Assembly: GCA_964347135.1 (NCBI GenBank)
Contig: CAYFXA010000006.1
Location: 1 to 33,396, forward strand
Reading direction: 5' to 3'
Length of the DNA: 33,396 nucleotides
Origin: CAYFXA01 sp964347135
GTDB lineage: Bacteria; Patescibacteriota; Microgenomatia; PFEM01; JAHIFH01
Under the pieces are notes generated by a model, which saw only the letters and a list, made by a program, of their open reading frames with translations, ran no database searches and had not been told where the DNA came from. Within the stretch, counting starts at the first letter, position 1, and each line of letters starts with the position of its first letter. The translations under genes and the position numbers were made by a program. Below are positions 16,864 to 25,727 of this stretch, in pieces.

Positions 16864-18612
16864 ATGGCTGAACCTGCCCTAAAACCAGCTCCTCAAATCG
16901 TTAAGAGTAAAGCTGATACGCCTTCCATTTTAGGTATCCTTGCTAGCCAGAAAATTCTTACCCCTGAACAAACAGAAAAGGTAAAGGTTGAACAAGCGAA
17001 CACGGGCAGAGAGGTAAAAGAAATTATTTTGGAACACAATTATGCTTCAGTTGAGCAATTGGCCAAGGCTGAAGCTCAAGTTTATAATATTCCTTTTATT
17101 GAGCTTGGTGAAACCGCTGCTTCTCCTGAAGCTTTGGGTAAACTACCTCGAGCCGTAGCTGAACGCTATATTGTTCTTCCTTTTGCTTACAACGCCAAAA
17201 GTAACCAGCTTTCGATAGCCATGGCGGACCCCAAAGACCTTCAGGCAATTGAATTTATTGAGAAGAAATCAGGAGCAAAAATCAAACCTTTCATATCCAC
17301 ACCAAATCAAATTAAAGAAGCGATTGCCATTAACTACGAGGAGAGTTTGTCAACTGAGGTTAAAGCCGCTCTTAAAGAAACAGCGGTGCCAGCCAAAAGC
17401 GCTGCGGTTGACATTACTAAACTAGGTGAAATTATTCGAGAAGCGCCAATTGCTAAAATCGTTTCCACTCTCCTGGAATTTGCGGTTAAAGGGAGGGCTT
17501 CAGATATTCATATTGAATCAGAAGAAGAAAAAACAAGAGTCAGGTACCGAATTGATGGTATCATGCACGAAAAACTGGTTTTACCCAAAAAGGTTCATGA
17601 AGGTCTTATCTCCCGGGTGAAAATTCTCTCTGGCATGAAGATTGATGAGAAGCGTCTTCCTCAAGATGGACGCTTCTCTTTTAGGGCTGATGGGCAGGAA
17701 GTCGATCTCCGAGTTTCCTGTTTACCCACTGTCCACGGCGAGAAAATTGTCATGAGGTTGTTAAAAAAAGGCGGTGGAATTCTTGATTTACCCGAATTGG
17801 GCTTAAGAGGTGTGGCTTTGAAAAACTTTCATGATTCGATTCTCCGACCTCACGGTATCATTATTGTTTGTGGACCAACTGGTTCAGGAAAAACAACAAC
17901 ACTTTACTCGGGTCTTTCTAAAATTAATACTCCTAAGGTGAATATTATTACTTTGGAAGACCCGGTTGAGTACGAAATCCCAGGGGTTAATCAAGTCCAA
18001 GTTAATCCTGCGGCTGGTTTGACTTTTGCCACGGGATTAAGGGGCTTTGTTCGTCAAGACCCTGACATCATCATGGTCGGCGAGATTCGTGATAAGGAGA
18101 CTACCAGTCTTGCTGTTCAAGCAGCGCTTACCGGGCATTTGGTTTTTTCAACTCTCCACACGAATGATGCTGCTGGCGCCATTCCTCGTTTAATTGATCT
18201 TGGAGCCGAACCGTTTTTACTCGCCTCCTCAATGACTTGTATCGTTGCCCAGCGAGTCGTAAGAAGAATTTGCCTTGATTGTAAAGAAGAATTTTTTGCT
18301 CCACCCGAGGTAACTTCTGATCTTAAGAAAATTTTGGGTAATCTTTATAAAGATGGAGAAAAACCAAAACTCTCTCGGGGTAAAAAATGTGCCAAATGTA
18401 ACAACACTGGATATTTGGGAAGAGTAGGTATTTTTGAGGTCATGCCGATTACTGAAAGGATTGGTCGGTTGACAATGGAGCGAGCTTCTGCGGCTGACAT
18501 TGAAAACCAAGCAATTGAGGAAGGAATGATAACCATGAAGCAGGATGGCTACTTGAAAGTTTTGGAGAGAGTTACTACTATGGAAGAGGTGCTTAGAGTA
18601 GCGGAGGAATAA
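16864..18612 (+). CDS. pilB: Type IV pilus assembly ATPase PilB
   Basis: A 582-residue GspE/PilB-family hexameric ATPase that powers pilus extension at the cytoplasmic face of the membrane. An N-terminal MshEN-type domain (about 20-150) is followed by the N2 domain and the motor. The Walker A is GPTGSGKTTTLYSGL (about residue 337). The Asp box region is ITLEDPVEY, Walker B is DPDIIMVGEIRDKE and the His box is GHLVFSTLHTND. The four-cysteine metal-binding element typical of PilB is present (CLDC near 470 and CAKCNNTGY near 509). pilT follows after 2 nt, so pilB, pilT and pilC form one unit. Confidence 0.96.
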   Translation: MAEPALKPAPQIVKSKADTPSILGILASQKILTPEQTEKVKVEQANTGREVKEIILEHNYASVEQLAKAEAQVYNIPFIELGETAASPEALGKLPRAVAERYIVLPFAYNAKSNQLSIAMADPKDLQAIEFIEKKSGAKIKPFISTPNQIKEAIAINYEESLSTEVKAALKETAVPAKSAAVDITKLGEIIREAPIAKIVSTLLEFAVKGRASDIHIESEEEKTRVRYRIDGIMHEKLVLPKKVHEGLISRVKILSGMKIDEKRLPQDGRFSFRADGQEVDLRVSCLPTVHGEKIVMRLLKKGGGILDLPELGLRGVALKNFHDSILRPHGIIIVCGPTGSGKTTTLYSGLSKINTPKVNIITLEDPVEYEIPGVNQVQVNPAAGLTFATGLRGFVRQDPDIIMVGEIRDKETTSLAVQAALTGHLVFSTLHTNDAAGAIPRLIDLGAEPFLLASSMTCIVAQRVVRRICLDCKEEFFAPPEVTSDLKKILGNLYKDGEKPKLSRGKKCAKCNNTGYLGRVGIFEVMPITERIGRLTMERASAADIENQAIEEGMITMKQDGYLKVLERVTTMEEVLRVAEE

Positions 18613-18614
18613 AA

Positions 18615-19673
18615 ATGGAAATTAAAAGTTTATTAGAAATCACGGTTAATAAAGGTGCGTCTGATTTGCACTTAATTACCAATGTGCCGCCAATGCTGAG
18701 GATTCACGGCGCTTTAACTCCGGTTTCAGGACTTGAGCGATTATCCAAGGAAGAAACAGAAAAACTAGTTTTTGAGTTGGTTACTGAAGAACAAAAAGAA
18801 ATTCTCCTTGTTAATAAAGAACTGGACTTTTCTTTTGCTTTTGGTGAATACGCCCGTTTCCGAGTTAATGCTTATTATCAAAAAGGAATGTTGGCAGCAG
18901 CCCTTCGTTCTATTCCAATGAAAATCCCGGCAATTGAAGAACTTAATCTCCCTGAAATTTGTCACGCTTTTACTAAATTGAAACAAGGCTTTATTTTAGT
19001 GGTGGGACCTACTGGTCATGGTAAATCAACGACTTTAGCTTCTATTATTGAGGAGATAAATCAAACTCGGGCGGAGCATATTGTTACGATTGAAGATCCA
19101 GTTGAGTATGTTTTTAGACATCAAAAATCAATGATTTCCCAACGAGAATTGAAGAGTGACACTCATTCTTGGCCAATTGCTCTTCGCTCGTGTTTGCGAG
19201 AAGACCCGAACGTGGTGATGATTGGTGAGATGAGAGATTTGGAAACAATGGCGATGTCATTGACAATTGCCGAAACAGGCCACCTTGTTTTTTCTACTCT
19301 TCACACTAACTCGGCTGCCCAATCAATTGACCGAATCATTGATGTTTTCCCTGAACATCAACAAGAACAGATAAGAATGCAACTTTCATCTACGATTGAG
19401 GCAATTGTTTCTCAGCGACTCCTCCCTTGTTTGGAAGGTGGGAGGATTCCGGCAACCGAGATTTTAATCGCCACTCCGGCTGTAAGAACGGTTATCAGAG
19501 AGGGAAAAACCCATATGATTGATAACATTATTCAGACTTCAGCTGAGGTAGGGATGAAAATGTTGGAAATGGATCTCGCCAGATTAGTGAAAGAGGGTAA
19601 GATAAGCCTTGATGTTGCCCAAATGTATGCTTTTCGGCCTGAAGAGCTAATGAAGTTAACCCGGAAACGCTGA
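18615..19673 (+). CDS. pilT: Type IV pilus retraction ATPase PilT
   Basis: A 352-residue PilT-family ATPase that depolymerises pili, needed for twitching and for pulling in bound DNA. Walker A is GPTGHGKSTTLASI (about residue 131), with His where most members have Ser. The Asp box is VTIEDPVEY, Walker B is EDPNVVMIGEMRD and the His box is GHLVFSTLHTNS. The PilT-specific C-terminal AIRNLIRE-type motif appears as AVRTVIREGKTHMIDNIIQT. The protein lacks the zinc cysteines of PilB. It overlaps pilC by 1 nt (TGATG). Confidence 0.95.
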   Translation: MEIKSLLEITVNKGASDLHLITNVPPMLRIHGALTPVSGLERLSKEETEKLVFELVTEEQKEILLVNKELDFSFAFGEYARFRVNAYYQKGMLAAALRSIPMKIPAIEELNLPEICHAFTKLKQGFILVVGPTGHGKSTTLASIIEEINQTRAEHIVTIEDPVEYVFRHQKSMISQRELKSDTHSWPIALRSCLREDPNVVMIGEMRDLETMAMSLTIAETGHLVFSTLHTNSAAQSIDRIIDVFPEHQQEQIRMQLSSTIEAIVSQRLLPCLEGGRIPATEILIATPAVRTVIREGKTHMIDNIIQTSAEVGMKMLEMDLARLVKEGKISLDVAQMYAFRPEELMKLTRKR

Positions 19674-20875
19674 TGAAAAAGTTCAATTATAAAGCTAAAG
19701 ATAAAGCAGGCAAAACAGTTAAAGGAGTTGTTGAGGCAAGAGATGAGAAGCAGGCGGCCAAGATACTTCAGGAAAAGGGCTTTTTGGTTATTTCAATTGC
19801 TCCCTTTCGCAAAAGTTTACTTGCCCAAACAGGACCGATTATTGGTCGAGTAACCACAAGTGATTTAGTTAATTTCACCAGACAATTATCGACGATGGTA
19901 ACCGCCGGTCTCCAGCTAACCAATGCTTTGGATATTCTTGAGGTTCAATCAAGACCGAGGATGGCAAAAGTAATCGCCCAAATTAGGCGAGAAGTGGAAA
20001 GCGGAGGAACTTTGGCTAAGGCAATGGAAAAACATCCCCACATTTTTGACCAAGTTTATGTGGCTTTGGTTAAATCCGGAGAGGCAGCTGGTTCCTTAGA
20101 TAAAGTCCTTGCCCGATTAGCGGATAACTTGGAAAGAAAAAGAGAGTTTCAGCGAAAAATTAAGTCGGCGATGATTTACCCTGCCATTGTCGTTGCCGGT
20201 ATGTGTGGTGTGGGAGCAATTATGGTTATTTTTGTTATTCCCAGAATGATGACAATTTATGAAGAGTTTCAGGCAGAACTGCCGGTGATTACTAAGGTTA
20301 TGATGTCTGTTTCTGGTTTTGTGGTTAGCTATTGGTATTTTAGCTTGGTTCTTTTAGTCGGTTTAGGCTTTGCTTTGAGACTTTTTAGCACTAATCCCCA
20401 ATTTAGAGCCCAAATTGATAATTTGACTTTTCGTTTGCCAATCATTGGTAAATTAAAGACGCAGACCATGTTAACGGAATTCACTCGAACTTTGAGTTTG
20501 TTGGTTGGTGCTGGGGTCCTTATTGTTGATGCTTTGAAAATTACGATTTATTCTTTTGGCAGTCCTCTTTATCGCAATGCTTTAGAAGAAGTAACAAAAA
20601 AAGTAGAAAAAGGAATTCCCTTAGGAACGGCTTTGGCCCAGGAAGAGATTTTTCCCCCGATTCTTCCCCAAATGGTTGCTGTTGGTGAAGAGACAGGTAA
20701 AATTGATGAAGTTTTGAACAAAGTATCAGTCTATTTTGAGCAAGAAGCAGAAATGGCCATCAAAGGATTGACAACCGCTTTGGAGCCTCTTATCATGATT
20801 GTATTAGGAGTCGGTGTTGCTTTTTTAATTATTGCTGTGATTATGCCGATTTACAACTTAGCATCACAATTTTAG
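19673..20875 (+). CDS. pilC: Type IV pilus platform protein PilC
   Basis: A 400-residue inner-membrane platform protein (GspF/PilC family) that couples the ATPase motors to pilin insertion. The N-terminus has the family pattern FNYKAKDKAGKTVKGVVEAR. Two T2SSF repeats follow, starting DLVNFTRQLSTMVTAGLQLT and MLTEFTRTLSLLVGAGVLIV. Three strongly hydrophobic segments lie near 170-190, 218-240 and 370-395. Length and domain order are normal. The start codon overlaps the pilT stop, which indicates translational coupling. Confidence 0.95.
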   Translation: MKKFNYKAKDKAGKTVKGVVEARDEKQAAKILQEKGFLVISIAPFRKSLLAQTGPIIGRVTTSDLVNFTRQLSTMVTAGLQLTNALDILEVQSRPRMAKVIAQIRREVESGGTLAKAMEKHPHIFDQVYVALVKSGEAAGSLDKVLARLADNLERKREFQRKIKSAMIYPAIVVAGMCGVGAIMVIFVIPRMMTIYEEFQAELPVITKVMMSVSGFVVSYWYFSLVLLVGLGFALRLFSTNPQFRAQIDNLTFRLPIIGKLKTQTMLTEFTRTLSLLVGAGVLIVDALKITIYSFGSPLYRNALEEVTKKVEKGIPLGTALAQEEIFPPILPQMVAVGEETGKIDEVLNKVSVYFEQEAEMAIKGLTTALEPLIMIVLGVGVAFLIIAVIMPIYNLASQF

Positions 20876-20896
20876 AAAGGGGGTGATAAGAAAAAT

Positions 20897-21487
20897 ATGA
20901 AAAGGATTAAGGGTTTTACCATGATTGAGTTGTTGATTGTTATTGCCGTTCTTGGTGTTTTGGCAATCGCTGTTTTAGCGGCGATTAACCCGATTGAGCA
21001 GATTAATCGAGGTCGAGACACGGGTAACCGCTCTGATGCTGAGCAACTTTTGTCAGCGGTTGATAGGTATAATGCCTCGCAAATGATTTGGCCTTGGCAA
21101 TGTGTTGCGGATGATAGTCAGGTATTGGCTTGGGTCCAGGTTACGGGTACAGGGCCTGTTTCCCCTGCCCCATGTTCCTGTCCGGTGTTAAGTAACTTGC
21201 GTTATGATGAAACTGATACTGCTTGTCCTGGAACAGACGAAATTAAACAGTCTTTTGTTAACCGCATATCAGACACCCGTTACAATGCTCTTTATATGGA
21301 GTTTGGAGGAGCATCAGGTGACAGCGTTTACGTTTGTTTCAGTCCTCAGTCAATGTCTTTTGCCCAAGAAGCAGACAGGAGAATTGCTGCTGGCGTACCA
21401 GTTGGCTATCCCGCAGATGCTCGGGGTAATTGTGCTGCCTTGCTAGGAGCATCAGGAACTCACGAGAACTGTATTTGCCTGCCATAA
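20897..21487 (+). CDS. Type IV pilin-like protein 1, cysteine-containing
   Basis: A 196-residue prepilin. It has a basic 6-residue leader (MKRIKG), then FTMIELLIVIAVLGVLAIAV, with cleavage expected after Gly6 and the Glu5 needed for assembly. After the helix comes NRGRDTGNRSDAEQLLSAVD, a variant of the RD-x-x-RKxDL motif in the other subunits here. The C-terminal globular domain has about seven cysteines (for example CSCP and CICLP), probably disulfide bonded outside the cell. A strong ribosome site AAAGGGGGTGAT lies 9 nt before the ATG. Position directly after pilC and that site make it a candidate for an abundant subunit. Confidence 0.88.
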   Translation: MKRIKGFTMIELLIVIAVLGVLAIAVLAAINPIEQINRGRDTGNRSDAEQLLSAVDRYNASQMIWPWQCVADDSQVLAWVQVTGTGPVSPAPCSCPVLSNLRYDETDTACPGTDEIKQSFVNRISDTRYNALYMEFGGASGDSVYVCFSPQSMSFAQEADRRIAAGVPVGYPADARGNCAALLGASGTHENCICLP

Positions 21488-21510
21488 GCTGGCTTGAGAA
21501 TTGGGCTGAT

Positions 21511-21539
21511 TTAAAACAAGGACAGGCATGTGTTATAGT
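21511..21539 (+). promoter_or_regulatory. Internal promoter before the prepilin peptidase, leaderless
   Basis: TGtTATAGT (21531-21539) is an extended -10, with a weak TTAAAA -35 17 nt upstream (21511-21516). It ends 6 nt before the ATG at 21546, which predicts transcription starting at or next to that ATG. Confidence 0.45.
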
Positions 21540-21545
21540 GGACTT

Positions 21546-22298
21546 ATGGCAGGTATTTTTGTGGGAATGATTTTTTTTCTTTTTGGGCTATGCGTTGGTA
21601 GTTTTCTTAATGTTGTTGTCTATCGGCTCAACCATAATCTCTCGCCCTTTCAAGGGCGTTCTTTTTGCCCCCAATGTAAAAAGAAAATTCTTTGGCAAGA
21701 TAATATTCCTTTACTTTCATTTATTCTTCTTCGTGGTCGCTGTCGCTCTTGCCATTCCCCTATTAGTTGGCAATATCCTTTAGTTGAATTAGCTGCTGGT
21801 TTAACAACCATTTTCACTTTATTTTTCTTGTCAAGCTATCTTCTATCTTTTTATTATTTGCTTATCACCTATGCTCTCATCGCTCTTTTTGTTTCTGATT
21901 TTCGTTACCAAACCCTTCCTGACGAGATTGTTTTTCCCACGATTTTAATTTCCTTGATATATGCTTTCCTTTATATGCCCCAGGCTATTTTTGTTGCCTT
22001 AGGGGCTAGCTTATTTTTTTTAGTTTTACACTTGGTTACTCGAGGCCGGGGTATGGGAATGGGTGATGTTAAGTTGGCAGGGCTAATGGGTTTGGTATTG
22101 GGCTTTCCTGGAATAGTGGTTGCCTTGATGCTGGCTTTCTTGACAGGGGCACTAGTCGGTGTCATACTGATTTTAATTGGCAAAAAGCGCTTTGGGGAGC
22201 ACATTCCCTTTGGGCCTTTTTTAACTAGCGCTACTTGGATTAGTTTATTTTGGGGACAAAAAATATGGCAATTTTTCCTCGAAAAACTTCTTCTCTAA
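21546..22298 (+). CDS. pilD: Prepilin leader peptidase/N-methyltransferase
   Basis: A 250-residue A24-family aspartic peptidase in the membrane that removes the leader of prepilins and, in full-length members, methylates the new N-terminus. The methyltransferase-like N-terminal domain has the paired cysteines FCPQCKKK and GRCRSCHSP. The catalytic aspartates are in VSDFRYQTLPDE and GMGMGDVKLAG (the GxGD motif). About seven hydrophobic segments are present. I prefer the ATG at 21546 over 21528 because the extended -10 ends just before it. It sits between pilin genes and overlaps the next one by 34 nt. Confidence 0.93.
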   Translation: MAGIFVGMIFFLFGLCVGSFLNVVVYRLNHNLSPFQGRSFCPQCKKKILWQDNIPLLSFILLRGRCRSCHSPISWQYPLVELAAGLTTIFTLFFLSSYLLSFYYLLITYALIALFVSDFRYQTLPDEIVFPTILISLIYAFLYMPQAIFVALGASLFFLVLHLVTRGRGMGMGDVKLAGLMGLVLGFPGIVVALMLAFLTGALVGVILILIGKKRFGEHIPFGPFLTSATWISLFWGQKIWQFFLEKLLL

Positions 22299-22915
22299 AG
22301 AGAAAAGAGGGTTTATCTTTAACTGAGGTGATGGTTGTTGTTGTTATCATTGCCATCTTGATTCTTGTCGCTATTTGGTCTTATCGACTTCAACTTCTTA
22401 AAGGAAGAGATTCTAGACGAAAGGCAGATCTTAACAGACTGGAAAAAGTATTTGAAGATTATTACAATGACCATGATTGCTATCCCGAGAGAATTAATCA
22501 ACTTGTACCCGATTATCTTTCTGAATTTCTGGTTGATCCCGTTACCCAGGAACCTTATGAATGGTCAACTGATGGTTGTGATGTGTTTCGAATTTATGCT
22601 AAATTAGATAATGAGAAGGATCCAGCCATAGCTGAGGTTGGCTGTGGTTCGGGTTGTGGACCTGGTGCTGGAACTGATGAAGGCCAATGCATTTACAATT
22701 ATGGTGTTTGTAGCCCAAATACTGAGCTGGAAAACTGTGGCTGGTGTCCTAATAGCTGTCAAGGTGGAATTTGTAATAAACTTGATAAAGCAAAATGGGA
22801 TTGCCGCCAATGGTTTTGTGACCCATATTGCGGAGGAGACGAGACAGAGCCAAACGGGTTTTGTAATCCAGCTAAATATGACCAGAAATATTGGTGCACC
22901 CAAAAGATAGAATGA
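22265..22915 (+). CDS. Pilin-like protein 2 with a cysteine-rich C-terminal domain
   Basis: A 216-residue prepilin with an unusually long basic leader (MAIFPRKTSSLKRKEG), then LSLTEVMVVVVIIAILI including Glu5. The post-helix motif is KGRDSRRKADLNRLEKVFED. The last about 90 residues hold 13 cysteines in short repeats (CGSGC, CGWCPNSCQGGIC, CRQWFCDPYC, FCNP, WCTQ), separated by Gly, Asn and Pro. This resembles a small disulfide-rich adhesive or binding module. The ATG at 22265 lies inside the end of the peptidase gene. It overlaps the next pilin gene by 4 nt. A tip or adhesin role is inferred, not shown. Confidence 0.85.
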   Translation: MAIFPRKTSSLKRKEGLSLTEVMVVVVIIAILILVAIWSYRLQLLKGRDSRRKADLNRLEKVFEDYYNDHDCYPERINQLVPDYLSEFLVDPVTQEPYEWSTDGCDVFRIYAKLDNEKDPAIAEVGCGSGCGPGAGTDEGQCIYNYGVCSPNTELENCGWCPNSCQGGICNKLDKAKWDCRQWFCDPYCGGDETEPNGFCNPAKYDQKYWCTQKIE

Positions 22916-23400
22916 AAAAAACAGAAACAGTCATAAAAGAAAAAGGTTTTACTTTAATCGAGCTGATTGTGGTCATGGCAATTTTGGGAATTCTGGCCAC
23001 TGTCGGCTTGGCAAGTTTTCGCAGTTCCCAGATTAAAGGACGCGATGCTCAAAGGAAAAATGATCTTGGACAGCTTCAACGAGCCTTAGAAGCTTATTTC
23101 AATGATAAAGGCTTGTATCCTTTGACTGCTGACCTTCCAAGCGCAGGAGCACCCTGGCAAGACACTCTTCCCAGTGGAGGGGCAGGCACCTTGTATATAA
23201 AAGAGATTCCCTCTGATCCCACACATCCTCGGTACCAATATACTTATCGGAGTGATGGAGCAAGTTATAAGATTTTTGCTTATTTAGAAAACCAAAAAGA
23301 CAAAGATATTGAGAGTTGTAGCGCCGTCACCGACGAAACTTGCGGGAATGAGTCTTGTAATTATGGAGTTTCTAGTGCTAATGTAAGAGTATGCGATTAA
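22912..23400 (+). CDS. Type IV pilin-like protein 3
   Basis: A 162-residue prepilin. After the leader MKKTETVIKEKG comes FTLIELIVVMAILGILATVG, then SSQIKGRDAQRKNDLGQLQR and a YPL turn. The C-terminus has ETCGNESCNYGV, a motif echoed in other subunits of the cluster and probably disulfide forming. The start ATG overlaps the previous stop (ATGA). It ends 10 nt inside the next gene, and such repeated overlaps point to strict co-expression of the subunits. Confidence 0.9.
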   Translation: MKKTETVIKEKGFTLIELIVVMAILGILATVGLASFRSSQIKGRDAQRKNDLGQLQRALEAYFNDKGLYPLTADLPSAGAPWQDTLPSGGAGTLYIKEIPSDPTHPRYQYTYRSDGASYKIFAYLENQKDKDIESCSAVTDETCGNESCNYGVSSANVRVCD

Positions 23401-23882
23401 AAAAAGGATTTACTCTGATTGAGCTTTTGGTTGTTATTTCGATTATCGGGATGTTAACGGCTCTAATTGTGGTTAACTTTAATGCTGCTCGAGAAAGAGC
23501 TCGCGATGTTCAAAGAAAATCTGATTTGGTTCAAATTAAAAAGTCCTTGAGAATGTATTATAACGACTATGATGGTTATCCGGCGGATGATGGCAGCGAC
23601 AATATCTTAGGCTGTGGAGCTACTGGGCAAGGTCTTTGTAGCTGGGGCGGAACTTGGACGGCTGGTTCAGCCAATATGGTTTATATGAAGACCATTCCTG
23701 ATGACCCATTGGCTCCTGACCAAAGATATCGGTATCAAGTAAGGGCAGTTGACCAAGATTTTTGTCTTTGGGGAGAATTAGAGAATAAATCGGACGGTGA
23801 TATCGCTGACTCGAAAGCCAATTGTGCGAGTGTGTGCAGTTTTGGCGCTAAAGATTATTTTTATGTAGTTTGTGCTGATTGA
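23391..23882 (+). CDS. Type IV pilin-like protein 4
   Basis: A 163-residue prepilin with a very short leader (MRLKKG) and FTLIELLVVISIIGMLTALI. The post-helix motif is RARDVQRKSDLVQIKKSLRM, followed by YNDYDGYPADDGS. Cysteines lie near the middle and in the terminal CASVCSFGAKDYFYVVCAD. Overall it has the pseudo-major pilin layout shared by subunits 3 to 6, so any one of them could be the main filament subunit. Confidence 0.9.
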   Translation: MRLKKGFTLIELLVVISIIGMLTALIVVNFNAARERARDVQRKSDLVQIKKSLRMYYNDYDGYPADDGSDNILGCGATGQGLCSWGGTWTAGSANMVYMKTIPDDPLAPDQRYRYQVRAVDQDFCLWGELENKSDGDIADSKANCASVCSFGAKDYFYVVCAD

Positions 23883-23910
23883 AAATTGAAGCACAGCAAA
23901 GGAGGTGAAA

Positions 23911-24372
23911 GTGAAAAGAAAAGGCTTTACCTTAATTGAATTACTGGTTGTTATTTCGATTATTGGCATTTTGGCTTCAATGACTTTTGTTAGTTACACC
24001 GGTGCCCAAAAACAAACAAGAGACACAGAAAGAAGAAGTGATTTAGCCCAATACAGAAACGGATTAGCCAATTATGCCGCCGCCAATGATGGACTTTATC
24101 CGCTTGATGTAAATGATGACGCGATTGGACCGAAGTCAGACCTTTGTACTAATTATTTAGCTACCGATTTTATCAGTAGTTGCCCAGACGACCCTACTGG
24201 CACAGGAGATTTTAATTATCATTTTCAAAGCGACGCTACTGGAGTTCAGTACGTTTTGTGGGTAGAAATGGAAACTGGTGGTTATTGGGAGGTTTGTTCA
24301 GATGGTAGGTCGGGGAAATATGATAGTTCTACCCCACCTGACGACAGCGGGGGTAGTTGTTCCTTGCTTTAG
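23911..24372 (+). CDS. Type IV pilin-like protein 5
   Basis: A 153-residue prepilin with leader MKRKG and FTLIELLVVISIIGILASMT. The post-helix motif is QTRDTERRSDLAQYRNGLAN. The start was placed at GTG 23911 because the strong ribosome site AAAGGAGGTG (23898-23907) leaves a 5-nt spacing; an in-frame GTG at 23905 would overlap that site. The C-terminus is Gly/Ser/Asp rich with paired cysteines. This is one of the best translation signals in the cluster. Confidence 0.9.
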   Translation: MKRKGFTLIELLVVISIIGILASMTFVSYTGAQKQTRDTERRSDLAQYRNGLANYAAANDGLYPLDVNDDAIGPKSDLCTNYLATDFISSCPDDPTGTGDFNYHFQSDATGVQYVLWVEMETGGYWEVCSDGRSGKYDSSTPPDDSGGSCSLL

Positions 24373-24396
24373 GTTTTTATTTGAAAATAGAGGATT

Positions 24397-24801
24397 ATGA
24401 GAAAAAAAGGATTTACCTTAATTGAATTACTGATTGTTATGACCATCATTGCTGTTTTGGCGGGTTTGGCTTTGGTTTCTTATCAAAACGCAAGAAAAAC
24501 AGCGCGGGATGGAAAAAGAAAATCAGACCTAGAAACAATAAGAAGTGCTTTGGAAATGTGCTATTCAGATGATAACCAATATCCAGATTCTATTAGTGGG
24601 AGTGTTACCTGCGTTGGCAACAGTACCTATTTGGATCCGACTCCCACTGACCCAATTCCAACAGGTAATTATTATTATGACCGAACAAGCACTACCACTT
24701 ATGTACTTTGTGCTTATTTAGAAGGTGGCGCTCCTGATAATTGTATTGTCTCGGAAAGCTGTGGATTAGGTAGTTGTAACTACGGATTGACTCAACCTTA
24801 A
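24397..24801 (+). CDS. Type IV pilin-like protein 6
   Basis: A 134-residue prepilin, the shortest here. It has leader MRKKG and FTLIELLIVMTIIAVLAGLA, then TARDGKRKSDLETIRSALEM. It ends SCGLGSCNYGL, matching the CNYG ending of subunit 3. A modest AGAGG site precedes the ATG. It lies 24 nt after subunit 5 and 4 nt before the GspH-like gene. Confidence 0.9.
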   Translation: MRKKGFTLIELLIVMTIIAVLAGLALVSYQNARKTARDGKRKSDLETIRSALEMCYSDDNQYPDSISGSVTCVGNSTYLDPTPTDPIPTGNYYYDRTSTTTYVLCAYLEGGAPDNCIVSESCGLGSCNYGLTQP

Positions 24802-24805
24802 ATGT

Positions 24806-25300
24806 ATGGAAAAAGCCTGCTCAAAACCCCTTTGGACCAAAACTGGTTTTACCCTCGTTGAACTGCTAATAACTACTTCTATTATGGCCATCCTTTTTTC
24901 CATTGGCGTAGCCCAATACATGAAATTCAACCGTCAGCAGGTATTAGTCCAAACAGTTTTGGAATTAAAGACCAATCTTACCCAGGCACGAAACATGGCT
25001 TTGGCAGGCAAAAAAACATGCGCTGGTGCGTTTGATGGCGTTTTAGTTGAAGCCAATGGTGATCAAGGCTATAGAATTAGTTCTCAATGTGATGATGGAG
25101 GCGATGTGGTTTTGATTGAAGAACATTGGTTTCCTGAAGGAGTAATAAGGACTGGTGGGTTAGGATCCGGAGTCTTGTTTAAAACTCTTACTGGCGGAAC
25201 CTATTTAAAAGCTGATGAGACGATTACTTTAACTGGTTTTGGAGGAAACACAAAAAGTTTAATCATTACCCCTAGCGGGAAAATACAATTAGTTCCATAA
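24806..25300 (+). CDS. GspH/FimT-like minor pseudopilin
   Basis: A 164-residue prepilin with leader ending KTG and FTLVELLITTSIMAILFSIG. It lacks the RD-x-x-RKxDL motif and instead continues NRQQVLVQTVLELKTNLTQA, as minor pseudopilins of the GspH/FimT type do. The C-terminal half is rich in short strands (GVLVEANGDQGYRIS, SLIITPSGKIQLV). Minor pilins of this type usually form a tip complex that primes assembly. It heads a block of four minor subunits. Confidence 0.85.
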   Translation: MEKACSKPLWTKTGFTLVELLITTSIMAILFSIGVAQYMKFNRQQVLVQTVLELKTNLTQARNMALAGKKTCAGAFDGVLVEANGDQGYRISSQCDDGGDVVLIEEHWFPEGVIRTGGLGSGVLFKTLTGGTYLKADETITLTGFGGNTKSLIITPSGKIQLVP

Positions 25301-25307
25301 TAAAGTT

Positions 25308-25727
25308 ATGAAAAGAAAAACAAAGGGGCAATCATTAATTGAAGTTTTAATCGCCTTGTCGGTTGTTGTTTTGGTTCTTCTTGCTTTGATTGCCGTTACC
25401 ACCGTCTCTGTTCGTAACTCAACCTTTGCCAAAAATCAATCTCTTGCCACGAAGCATGCCCAAGAAACAATTGAAAAAATTCGGAAATATCGGGACCAAA
25501 ACAACTGGGCAACTTTTGTTGCTGATTGTACTAATAAAACGGCATTGGGGTTAATAGACCCCTCTCCCCCATTTGTTTTGGAGGCTCCTGTTTGTAATCT
25601 TCCAGGAACAACAGACCCTTGCGTTGAAGCTAATAATAGGTGTGAAGTTGAAGTAACCGTTTCTTGGGATGATGCCAGAGGGAAACACCAAACGATACTC
25701 ACTACATATTTGTCAGAAAAGCAATGA
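25308..25727 (+). CDS. PilV/GspI-like minor pseudopilin
   Basis: A 139-residue prepilin with leader MKRKTKG and QSLIEVLIALSVVVLVLLAL, the Gln at +1 being tolerated in minor subunits. The stretch ATKHAQETIEKIRKYRDQNN is typical of PilV/GspI proteins. A strand-rich end (RCEVEVTVSWDDARG) follows. The next gene overlaps by 4 nt (ATGA), which fits the conserved order of GspH, I, J and K homologues. Confidence 0.83.
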   Translation: MKRKTKGQSLIEVLIALSVVVLVLLALIAVTTVSVRNSTFAKNQSLATKHAQETIEKIRKYRDQNNWATFVADCTNKTALGLIDPSPPFVLEAPVCNLPGTTDPCVEANNRCEVEVTVSWDDARGKHQTILTTYLSEKQ

